From contig JAMLIM010000013.1 of assembly GCA_023954175.1 (NCBI GenBank), positions 1 through 57,279 on the forward strand: DNA of 57,279 bases, given 5' to 3'. The stretch comes from Rhizobacter sp. GTDB taxonomy: Bacteria; Pseudomonadota; Gammaproteobacteria; Burkholderiales; Burkholderiaceae_C. The notes under the pieces were generated by a model, which did not search any database, was not told the origin of the DNA, and saw nothing but the letters and a program-made list of their open reading frames with translations. Both the position numbers and the translations under genes were made by a program. Shown piece after piece: positions 41,412 to 48,663 of this stretch (the first letter of the stretch is position 1; every line of letters begins with the position of its first letter).

Positions 41412-42716
41412 ATGGACCTGGTCCTACTTGCCTGCCTGATCCTGCTCAACGGCCTGTTCGCCATGTCGGAGATGGCGCTCACGGCAAGCCGCAAGGCGCG
41501 GCTCGCGGCAATGATCGAGGGTGGCGACCCCAAGGCGCAGGCGGCCCTCGCGCTGCACGAGAATCCGACCAAGTTCCTGTCGGTGGTGCAGATCGGCATC
41601 ACGTCGATCGGGGTCCTGAACGGCGTCGTCGGCGAGGCCGCGTTCTCCGAGCCGGTCGCGGCATTGCTGCGCGACAACTTTCAGATGACCGCGCGCGCGG
41701 CGTCGATCGGCGCGACCGGGCTCGTCGTGTTCACGATCACGGTGCTGACGATCATCTTCGGCGAACTCGTGCCGAAGCGGCTCGGGCAGATGTTCCCCGA
41801 GGCGATCGCACGCCGGGTGGCGCAGCCGATGGAGTGGCTGTCGTGGATCGCGCGGCCGCTCGTCAAGCTCCTGTCGTGGTGCACGGTCGCGACCTTGCGC
41901 CTGCTCGGCGCACACGGCCCGGCGCGCATCGTGACCGAAGAGGAGATCGCCGCCAGCCTGGAAGAAGGCCTCGATGCCGGCGTGATCGAGGCGCAGGAGC
42001 ACCAGATGCTGCGCAACATCTTTCGCCTCGACGACCGGCCAGTCGGCTCGATGATGATTCCGCGCAACGAGATCGTCTGGCTCGATGTTGCCGCGCCGCA
42101 GGAGGTCGTGCTCGACGTCATCGGGCGATCCGAGCACTCCCGCTATCCGGTCTGCCGGGGCGGGCTCGACGACGTGCTGGGCATCGTCTCGGCCCAGAGC
42201 CTCCTGCAGCAGGCGCTGCGCGGCGTGGCCCTGTCGCTGACGGAGAACCTGCAGCAGGCGGTATACGTGCCCGAGACGCTGTCGGGCATGGAGTTGCTCG
42301 AGCAGTTCCGGGCGACGAGCGTGCAGCTCGTCTTCGTCGTCGATGAATATGGTGAGGTGCAGGGCGTCATCACGGTGCGCGACGTGCTCGAGGCGATCGC
42401 CGGCGAGTTCACCAACCCGACCGATGTCGACACCTGGGCGGTGCAGCGCCCCGACGGCAGCTGGCTGTTCGACGGCCTGATTCCGGTGCCCGAGCTCAAG
42501 GACCGGCTCAACATCAAGGAGCTGCCCCAGGAGGCCCGCGGACGCTACAACACGCTCGCCGGCATGGTCATGCTGCTCCTGGGTCGCCTCGCAAAGACGG
42601 CGGATGTCGTCGAATGGGACGGATGGCATTTCGAGGTCGTCGATCTCGACGGCAAGCGCGTCGACAAGGTGCTCGTCAGTCGGCCGGCGCCGGCGTCGGC
42701 CGACGAATCCGCCTGA
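41412..42716 (+). CDS. CNNM/CBS-domain transporter of the CorC/HlyC (UPF0053) family
   Basis: This 434-aa protein has an N-terminal CNNM transmembrane domain at about residues 1-185 (LILLNGLFAMSEMALTASRK, LTIIFGELVPKRLGQMFPEA), a CBS pair at about 205-335 (MIPRNEIVWLDVAAPQEVVL, VFVVDEYGEVQGVITVRDVL) and a C-terminal CorC_HlyC domain at about 345-428. It is often annotated as hemolysin, but the family is more likely involved in Mg2+/Co2+ or other divalent cation transport. The EYG signature of the second CBS is intact. It is divergent from apaH, and the strong hairpin at 42796-42818 follows it. Confidence 0.92.
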   Translation: MDLVLLACLILLNGLFAMSEMALTASRKARLAAMIEGGDPKAQAALALHENPTKFLSVVQIGITSIGVLNGVVGEAAFSEPVAALLRDNFQMTARAASIGATGLVVFTITVLTIIFGELVPKRLGQMFPEAIARRVAQPMEWLSWIARPLVKLLSWCTVATLRLLGAHGPARIVTEEEIAASLEEGLDAGVIEAQEHQMLRNIFRLDDRPVGSMMIPRNEIVWLDVAAPQEVVLDVIGRSEHSRYPVCRGGLDDVLGIVSAQSLLQQALRGVALSLTENLQQAVYVPETLSGMELLEQFRATSVQLVFVVDEYGEVQGVITVRDVLEAIAGEFTNPTDVDTWAVQRPDGSWLFDGLIPVPELKDRLNIKELPQEARGRYNTLAGMVMLLLGRLAKTADVVEWDGWHFEVVDLDGKRVDKVLVSRPAPASADESA

Positions 42717-42795
42717 GCGCGCGGGGCGCCGCCGCGCCTGTGCTTCGCATCGCGCGTGCCCGCCGATGAATTGGCTACCATCGGACCTGTAGATC

Positions 42796-42818
42796 GCCTG
42801 CCGCGCCGCGCGGCAGGC
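42796..42818 (+). terminator. Perfect 10-bp GC hairpin between the CorC and MBL genes
   Basis: GCCTGCCGCG pairs perfectly with CGCGGCAGGC across a 3-base loop. It is followed by GTCGTCGTCGTTTGCATTT, not a real T-run, so it may be a weak or Rho-assisted terminator of the upstream CorC-type gene, or a structured leader of the catabolic operon starting 36 bases later. Confidence 0.5.
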
Positions 42819-42853
42819 GTCGTCGTCGTTTGCATTTGCACCTGGAGATCGTG

Positions 42854-43810
42854 ATGAGCAAAGCCTTTGCCTCGCAGGCGGATCTGGTCGAGAAGAAGAT
42901 CAGCTTCGACAAGTTGTCCGACAACGCCTACGCCTACACCGCCGAGGGCGACCCGAACAGCGGCATCATCGTCGGCGACGACGCGGTGATGGTGATCGAC
43001 ACCCAGGCGACGCCGGTGATGGCGGCCGACGTCGTCCGGCGCATCCGCGAGGTGACCGACAAGCCGATCAAGTACGTCGTGCTGAGCCACTATCACGCGG
43101 TGCGCGTGCTCGGCGCGAGCGCGTACGGTGCGCAGCAGATCATCGCCAGCCAGGACACCTACGACCTGATCGTCGAGCGTGGCGAGCAGGACAAGGCGAG
43201 CGAGATCGGACGCTTCCCGCGCCTGTTCAATGCGGTCGAGTCGGTGCCGCCGGGCATGACGTGGCCGACGATGACCTTCAACGGCAAGATGACGATCTGG
43301 CTCGGCAAGCTCGAGGTGCAGCTGCTGCAGCTCGGCCGCGGCCACACCAAGGGCGACACGGTGGCCTGGTTGCCGCAGCAGAAGATCCTGTTCAGCGGCG
43401 ACCTCGTCGAGTACGACGCCACGCCGTATGCCGGCGACGCCTACTTCGAGGACTGGCCGACGACGCTCGACGCGATCGCGGCCCTCGCGCCCGAGAAGCT
43501 CGTGCCGGGCCGCGGCGCGTCCCTGCAGACGCCGGCCCAGGTGCAGGCGGGGCTGGAGGGCACCCGCGCCTTCGTCTCCGAGCTGTTCGAGCAGGTGAGG
43601 GCGGGCGCGGCGGCGGGCAAGGGGCTCGGCGACGTCTACCGCGAGACGCTGGCGGCGCTGCGTCCGCGCTACGGGCAGTGGGTGATCTTCGACCATTGCA
43701 TGCCGTTTGACGTCACCCGCGCCTACGACGAGGCAACGAAGTTTCCCGATCCGCGCATCTGGACCGCCGAGCGCGATCTCGAGATGTGGCGTTCGCTCGA
43801 AGGCCACTGA
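42854..43810 (+). CDS. MBL-fold metallo-hydrolase-like protein with altered metal site
   Basis: This 318-aa protein has the metallo-beta-lactamase fold with no signal peptide. The first metal motif reads SHYHAVRVLG (H79, H81), so the Asp and His of the canonical HxHxDH are replaced by Val and Arg. H near 164 in GRGHTKGDT and D near 181 in FSGDLVEYD are kept, while the usual final PGHG is PGRG near 218. At most one metal site should form. ATG 42854 is preceded by GGAGATC. It is the first gene of the aromatic catabolic operon; its stop is 13 bases before the FAD hydroxylase gene. A thioester or lactone hydrolase role is conceivable but unproven. Confidence 0.85.
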   Translation: MSKAFASQADLVEKKISFDKLSDNAYAYTAEGDPNSGIIVGDDAVMVIDTQATPVMAADVVRRIREVTDKPIKYVVLSHYHAVRVLGASAYGAQQIIASQDTYDLIVERGEQDKASEIGRFPRLFNAVESVPPGMTWPTMTFNGKMTIWLGKLEVQLLQLGRGHTKGDTVAWLPQQKILFSGDLVEYDATPYAGDAYFEDWPTTLDAIAALAPEKLVPGRGASLQTPAQVQAGLEGTRAFVSELFEQVRAGAAAGKGLGDVYRETLAALRPRYGQWVIFDHCMPFDVTRAYDEATKFPDPRIWTAERDLEMWRSLEGH

Positions 43811-43823
43811 TCGGACGTCCCCG

Positions 43824-45506
43824 ATGCTCAGCACCTACACCTATTCGACGCTGCCCTATCGCAAGCCGGCGGAGTTGCAGTCGGGCGAAGCGTCGCGCCA
43901 CCAGGTCGTCGTCATCGGCGGCGGGCCGGTCGGCCTGACGGCGGCAATCGATTGCGCGCAGCGCGGGCTGCAGGTGTTGCTGCTCGACGATGACAACACC
44001 GTCAGCGTCGGCTCGCGCGGCGTGTGCTATGCCAAGCGCACCCTCGAAGTGCTCGACCGCCTGGGCTGCGGCCAGGCCATGATCGACAAGGGCGTGACGT
44101 GGAACATCGGGCGCACCTTTCACGGCGAGGGCGAGGTCTACCACTTCGAGCTGCTGTCCGACGCGGGCCATCACCGGCCCGGCATGATCAACCTGCAGCA
44201 GTACTACCTGGAGGACTATCTGGTCCAGCGGGCAAGCGGGCAGGGCGGGCTCGAGCTGCGCTGGAAGAACAAGGTCGTCGGCGTCACGCCGGCAACGGAT
44301 GGTGTGGCGCTCGACGTCGAGACCGAGGACGGCCGCTACCAGGTGCACGCCGACTGGCTGATCGTCGCCGACGGCGCACGCAGCTCGGTGCGCCGCATGC
44401 TCGGCCTCGACATCGAGGGCAAGGTGTTCCAGGACCGCTTCCTGATCGCCGACGTCGTCATGAAGGCCGCCTTCCCGGCGGAACGCTGGTTCTGGTTCGA
44501 CCCGCCGTTTCATCCGGGGCAAAGCGTGCTGCTGCATCGCGAGGCCGACAACGTCTGGCGCATCGACTTCCAGCTCGGCTGGGACGCCGACCCCGAGGTC
44601 GAGAAGCAGCCTGCGCGCGTCATCCCGCGCATCCAGGCGATGCTGGGGCCGGAGCATGAGTTCGAGCTCGAATGGGTCAGCGTCTACACGTTCCAGTGCC
44701 GGCGCATGCAATCGTTTCGCCACGGCCGGGTGCTGTTCGTCGGCGATGCGGCGCATCAGGTCTCGCCCTTCGGCGCACGCGGCGCGAACTCGGGCATCCA
44801 GGACAGCGACAACCTGGCGTGGAAGTTGAAGCTCGTCGCCGATGGCGACGCGCCGGATGCGCTGCTCGACACCTACAGCGAAGAGCGTGTCGCCGCGGCC
44901 GACGAGAACCTGCTGAACTCGACGCGCTCGACCGACTTCATCACGCCCAAGAGCGTCGTCTCGCGCTGCTTTCGCAACGCGGTGCTGACGCTCGCCGGCA
45001 AGCACGCCTTCGCCCGCACGCTCGTCAATTCGGGGCGGCTTTCGGTGCCGACCATCCTCGTCGCCTCGCGCCTGAACACGCCCGACAGCGACAGCGGCAC
45101 AGACGCCTTCGGCGGCACGATGATCCCGGGCGCGCCGATGGACGATGCGCCGGTGCGCGTCGAGGGCCGTGCGGGCTGGCTGCTCGATCAGGTCGGCGCC
45201 GGCTTCGCGCTGATGCTGTTCACCGACGACGCGTCCGCGCTCGACGCCGGCACGCGCGCGACACTGAAGGCGCTCGCCGCAACGCGGCCGGGCGTGGCGC
45301 CGCTGATCGTCGCGCCGCAGGCGGGCCGGGGCGGCGACGGCGTGACGTGGCTCGAGGACGTCGAGGGGCTCGTGCGCGAGCGCTACGACGGCCGGCCGGG
45401 CAGCGCCTATCTGCTGCGCCCCGACCAGCACGTCGCGGCACGCTGGCGCAAGCTCGACGCGGCGAAGGTCCGCGCCGCCCTCGCGCGTGCGACGTGCAAC
45501 GCTTGA
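43824..45506 (+). CDS. FAD-dependent aromatic hydroxylase (MhaA/MhpA-like)
   Basis: This 560-aa flavoprotein monooxygenase has the PHBH fold: a dinucleotide-binding VVVIGGGPVGLTAAI at about residues 28-42, the DG motif LIVADGARSSVRRM near 185, and the GD motif VLFVGDAAHQVSPFGARGAN near 305. A C-terminal thioredoxin-like domain is present, as in 3-(3-hydroxyphenyl)propionate hydroxylase. A small DUF2783 gene follows it and fumarylacetoacetase lies downstream; together they suggest hydroxylation of a phenolic acid, possibly 3-hydroxyphenylacetate to homogentisate as by the MhaAB system. That substrate is an inference. ATG 43824 starts 13 bases after the MBL gene. Confidence 0.9.
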   Translation: MLSTYTYSTLPYRKPAELQSGEASRHQVVVIGGGPVGLTAAIDCAQRGLQVLLLDDDNTVSVGSRGVCYAKRTLEVLDRLGCGQAMIDKGVTWNIGRTFHGEGEVYHFELLSDAGHHRPGMINLQQYYLEDYLVQRASGQGGLELRWKNKVVGVTPATDGVALDVETEDGRYQVHADWLIVADGARSSVRRMLGLDIEGKVFQDRFLIADVVMKAAFPAERWFWFDPPFHPGQSVLLHREADNVWRIDFQLGWDADPEVEKQPARVIPRIQAMLGPEHEFELEWVSVYTFQCRRMQSFRHGRVLFVGDAAHQVSPFGARGANSGIQDSDNLAWKLKLVADGDAPDALLDTYSEERVAAADENLLNSTRSTDFITPKSVVSRCFRNAVLTLAGKHAFARTLVNSGRLSVPTILVASRLNTPDSDSGTDAFGGTMIPGAPMDDAPVRVEGRAGWLLDQVGAGFALMLFTDDASALDAGTRATLKALAATRPGVAPLIVAPQAGRGGDGVTWLEDVEGLVRERYDGRPGSAYLLRPDQHVAARWRKLDAAKVRAALARATCNA

Positions 45507-45517
45507 AGGACACGACG

Positions 45518-45745
45518 ATGCAGCATCTGAACACCAGACCGAACTTCGGCACGCCGGGCGAGCGCTACCTGCGCGCCTTCACGCCGGGCGATGATTTCTA
45601 CGAACGCCTGATCGAAACGCATCGCGGCCTGAGCGACGAGCAGAGCCAGCTCGTCAATGCGCGCCTCGTGTTGCTGCTCGCGAACCACATTGGCGACCTG
45701 CGCGTGCTCGACGAGGCGCTGGCCGCCGCGCGCGACGGCGTGTGA
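45518..45745 (+). CDS. DUF2783-type small protein, possible hydroxylase coupling protein
   Basis: This 75-aa protein has the conserved core YERLIETHRGLSDEQSQLVN followed by ARLVLLLANHIGD, which matches the DUF2783 family. Such proteins are regularly encoded next to FAD aromatic hydroxylases. By size and position it resembles the small coupling component (MhaB) described for 3-hydroxyphenylacetate 6-hydroxylase; that equivalence is inference. It starts 11 bases after the hydroxylase stop with GAAGGA upstream. No membrane segment or cofactor motif is visible. Confidence 0.8.
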   Translation: MQHLNTRPNFGTPGERYLRAFTPGDDFYERLIETHRGLSDEQSQLVNARLVLLLANHIGDLRVLDEALAAARDGV

Positions 45746-45788
45746 TGTCCCACGGTCCGCCGCAAACCCTGCCTGGAGGAGAGAAGCC

Positions 45789-46334
45789 ATGAAGATCGAA
45801 CGCATCCACCACGTCGCCTACCGTTGCCGCGACGCAAAGCAGACCGTGGACTGGTACCGCAAATACCTCGACATGGATTTCGTGCTCGCGATCGCCGAGG
45901 ACAAGGTGCCTTCGACCAAGGCGCCGGACCCGTACATGCATGTGTTCATGGATGCGGGCAATGGCAACGTGCTCGCCTTCTTCGAGATCCCGAACTCGGC
46001 GCCGATGGGCCGCGACCCGAACACGCCGGACTGGGTCCAGCACATCGCATTCAAGGTCGACAGCGTGGCGACGCTCGAGAAGGCCAAGGCGCGCCTCGAA
46101 GCCGACGGCATCGAGGTCGTCGGCGTCACCGACCACACGATCTTCAAGTCGATCTACTTCTTCGATCCGAACGGCCACCGGCTCGAACTCGCCGCCGACG
46201 TCGCAACGCCCGAGCAGATGAAGATGCTCGACGACGTCAAGTGGGACATGCTCGATGAATGGTCGCGCACGCGCAAGGCGCCCAAGCATGCGGCCTGGAT
46301 GCACGAGCGCGAGATGACTGCCAAGGCGTCGTGA
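45789..46334 (+). CDS. VOC-superfamily protein, candidate ring-cleavage dioxygenase
   Basis: This 181-aa vicinal-oxygen-chelate protein has paired beta-alpha-beta-beta-beta modules. Potential metal ligands are H7/H8 in IHHVAY, H85 in VQHIAFKV and E133 in GHRLELAAD, the His-His-Glu arrangement used by type I extradiol dioxygenases and glyoxalases. A C-terminal helical extension (KMLDDVKWDMLDEWSRTRKA) is specific to this subgroup. GGAGGAG precedes the ATG. It lies between the DUF2783 and fumarylacetoacetase genes, where a ring-cleavage step would be expected. Whether it cleaves homogentisate or another dihydroxylated ring, or does something else, cannot be told from sequence. Confidence 0.85.
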   Translation: MKIERIHHVAYRCRDAKQTVDWYRKYLDMDFVLAIAEDKVPSTKAPDPYMHVFMDAGNGNVLAFFEIPNSAPMGRDPNTPDWVQHIAFKVDSVATLEKAKARLEADGIEVVGVTDHTIFKSIYFFDPNGHRLELAADVATPEQMKMLDDVKWDMLDEWSRTRKAPKHAAWMHEREMTAKAS

Positions 46335-46362
46335 CGGCCGACGCGTTGAATCGATCGCGGAC

Positions 46363-47697
46363 ATGACGGGCATCGACGAGACGCACGATCCGCAGTTGCG
46401 GAGCTGGGTCGCCTCAGCCAACGAGCCGGGCACGGACTTCCCGGTGCAGAACCTGCCCTACGGCCGGTTCCGGCGCAGCGCGAGCGAGGAGCCCTGGCGC
46501 ATCGGTGTCGCCATCGGCGATCAGATCCTCGACCTCAAGCTTGCCACCGGCCAGTGCCCCTGGGACGCGCCGGTTGCCGCGCTGCTCGAGCCGCTCGCCG
46601 AAGGTGATCTGGCTTCGCTGATGACGTGCAGCATCGACGAGCGCCGCCTGCTGCGCCTTGCCTTGTCGACGGCGCTGCGCGAAGGCAGCCTGCAGGGGCC
46701 GTTTCTCGAGCTCTGCCTGCTGCCGCAGGACGACGCGACGATGACGCTGCCGTGCCGCATCGGCGACTACACCGATTTCTACACCGGCATCCACCACGCG
46801 ACCGCGGTCGGCAAGCTGTTTCGGCCCGATCAGCCGCTGTTGCCGAACTACAAGTGGGTGCCGATCGGCTACCACGGACGAAGCTCGTCGATCGGTGTCA
46901 GCGGCAACGACTTCATGCGCCCGCGGGGGCAGTTCCGCGTCGCTGCCGATGCGCCGCCCGTCTTCGACGCCTCGCGCCGGCTCGACTACGAACTCGAATT
47001 GGGGGCCTTCGTCGCCCAGGGCAACGCGCTCGGGCAGCCGGTCGCGATCGCCGATGCAGAGGATCACCTGTTCGGCATCTGCCTGCTCAACGACTGGTCC
47101 GCGCGCGATATCCAGCCCTGGGAGTACCAGCCGCTCGGGCCCTTCCTGTCGAAGAGCTTTGCGACGACGATCTCGCCCTGGATCGTCTCGATGGAGGCCT
47201 TGGCACCCTACCGCTGTGCGTGGGGGCGGCCCGATGGCGATCCGCAGCCGCTGGCCTACCTCGACGCGGCGAGCAATCGGGAACGCGGCGCGATCGACAT
47301 CACGCTCGAGGTCTGGCTGCAGACAGCCGCGATGCGAAAGCGTGGCGAGAGGGCGGTGCGCCTGTCGGCATCGAACTTCCGTGACGCCTACTGGACGCTG
47401 GCGCAGCTCGTGGCGCATCACAGCAGCAATGGCTGCAACCTCGGCGTGGGTGATCTGCTCGGCACGGGCACGCAGTCCGGCCCCCAGGCGGGGCAGGGCG
47501 GGTCGCTGCTCGAGTTGACGCAGGGCGGGCGCCAGCCGATCAAGCTGCCCAACGGCGAGTCGCGCACCTTCCTGGAGGATGGCGACTGCGTGACGCTGCG
47601 CGCAGCCTGCGCGCGCGAAGGCGCCGCGCGCATCGGCTTTGGCAACTGCAGCGCGACCGTGCTCGGCGCGTCGCCCGTGGCCCAGGTTCGATCGTGA
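46363..47697 (+). CDS. fahA: Fumarylacetoacetase
   Basis: This 444-aa hydrolase splits fumarylacetoacetate to fumarate and acetoacetate, the last step of homogentisate catabolism. The N-terminal SH3-like domain (WVASANEPGTDFPVQNLPYG) and the catalytic domain are complete. Conserved metal and active-site blocks are visible: RIGDYTDFYTGIHHATAVG, IGYHGRSSSIGVSG, LDYELELGAFV, LNDWSARDIQPWEYQPLGPF, then LSKSFATTISPW and the closing FLEDGDCVTLRAAC. Length is normal. It follows the VOC gene after 28 bases and ends the operon. Confidence 0.95.
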   Translation: MTGIDETHDPQLRSWVASANEPGTDFPVQNLPYGRFRRSASEEPWRIGVAIGDQILDLKLATGQCPWDAPVAALLEPLAEGDLASLMTCSIDERRLLRLALSTALREGSLQGPFLELCLLPQDDATMTLPCRIGDYTDFYTGIHHATAVGKLFRPDQPLLPNYKWVPIGYHGRSSSIGVSGNDFMRPRGQFRVAADAPPVFDASRRLDYELELGAFVAQGNALGQPVAIADAEDHLFGICLLNDWSARDIQPWEYQPLGPFLSKSFATTISPWIVSMEALAPYRCAWGRPDGDPQPLAYLDAASNRERGAIDITLEVWLQTAAMRKRGERAVRLSASNFRDAYWTLAQLVAHHSSNGCNLGVGDLLGTGTQSGPQAGQGGSLLELTQGGRQPIKLPNGESRTFLEDGDCVTLRAACAREGAARIGFGNCSATVLGASPVAQVRS

Positions 47698-47732
47698 TGT
47701 GTGGGGCCGCTGCGTCAGGCGCAGAACTTCAC

Positions 47733-47760
47733 TTGTCGCGCCGCACGATGCCGATACATT
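47733..47760 (+). promoter_or_regulatory. Possible sigma-70 promoter of the outer-membrane protein gene
   Basis: TTGTCG (47733-47738) and TACATT (47755-47760) are separated by 16 bp and lie 42 bases before the start codon. The -35 element keeps only the TTG of the consensus; the -10 matches four of six. It is the best candidate in the 104-base gap after fahA. Confidence 0.3.
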
Positions 47761-47801
47761 AGGATCGCCTTCTTCCCATCCACAACTCAGGAAGCCCGAC
47801 C

Positions 47802-48620
47802 ATGAAGATCCCATCCACGTTGGCCGGTGCAGGCCTGTTCGCCGCCGCGCTCGCTGCGCCCGTTGCCGCCCAGGCGCAGTCGGCCGCCGACAAGTGGGAA
47901 TTCCAGATGGCCTTGTACGGCTACTTCCCGGCACTCGGCGGGACGACGCAGTTCCCGACCGGCGCGTCGGGCCCCGAACTCGACGTCTCGTCCAAGACGC
48001 TGATCGACCATCTGAAGATGGCCGCCATGGGCACCTTCGGTGGCAAGAAGGGCAAGTGGGGTTTCTGGAGCGATCTGTTCTACACCGATGTCGGCGGCAA
48101 CAAGACGGCGACGCGCGACTTCCACATCCCGGGCTACGACCTGCCTGCCGATGTCACCGGCAACCTCAACCTGGACGTGAAGACGACGCTCTGGACACTT
48201 GCCGGCACCTACGAGATCGGCAAGTCCCCCGACTACTCGCTCGACCTGGTTGCCGGGGCGCGTCTGGCCGACATGAAGCAGCGGCTCGACTGGACGATCA
48301 ACGGCGACATCTCCGGAATCCCCTTGCCCGGCCGCAGCGGCTCGAAGGATCTCACGATCCAGAACTGGGACGCCATCGTCGGCTTGAAGGGCATGGCCTA
48401 CATCGGCGGCGATCGCAAGTGGTACCTGCCGTACTACATCGACGTCGGCGCCGGCCAGTCCAAGCTGACCTGGCAGTTCATGGCCGGCGTCGGCTACCAG
48501 TTCGGCTGGGGATCCCTCGTCGCCGCGTGGCGCTACATCGACTACGAAATGAAGTCCGGTGTGCCGATCCAGAGCCTCGAGTTCAACGGGCCGATGATCG
48601 GCGCGGTGTTCCGCTTCTGA
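47802..48620 (+). CDS. Outer-membrane beta-barrel protein of unknown function
   Basis: This 272-aa precursor has a signal peptide cleaved near AQAQS. The mature part alternates short amphipathic strands with polar turns (WEFQMALYGYFPALGGTTQF, KWGFWSDLFYTDVG, TLWTLAGTYEIGKSPDYSLD, VGYQFGWGSLVAAWRYIDYE) and ends in phenylalanine (GAVFRF), the usual outer-membrane insertion signal. Strand count suggests an 8-10 stranded barrel. It resembles uncharacterised OmpW/porin-like proteins. It is a single gene after the catabolic operon and converges with the peptidoglycan hydrolase gene. A substrate channel for the aromatic operon is a guess from position only. Confidence 0.75.
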   Translation: MKIPSTLAGAGLFAAALAAPVAAQAQSAADKWEFQMALYGYFPALGGTTQFPTGASGPELDVSSKTLIDHLKMAAMGTFGGKKGKWGFWSDLFYTDVGGNKTATRDFHIPGYDLPADVTGNLNLDVKTTLWTLAGTYEIGKSPDYSLDLVAGARLADMKQRLDWTINGDISGIPLPGRSGSKDLTIQNWDAIVGLKGMAYIGGDRKWYLPYYIDVGAGQSKLTWQFMAGVGYQFGWGSLVAAWRYIDYEMKSGVPIQSLEFNGPMIGAVFRF

Positions 48621-48633
48621 GTCGAGCGCGACG

Positions 48634-48663
48634 CGCCTGCGGGGCAACGTGCCCCGTCAGGCG
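48634..48663. terminator. Strong hairpin between convergent genes
   Basis: CGCCTGCGGGGCA (48634-48646) pairs with TGCCCCGTCAGGCG (48650-48663) through 13 base pairs with one bulged A and a 3-base loop. There is no T-run on either strand. The right arm includes the stop codon of the minus-strand gene that ends at 48657, so the same hairpin can form at the 3' end of both convergent messages. Confidence 0.55.
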
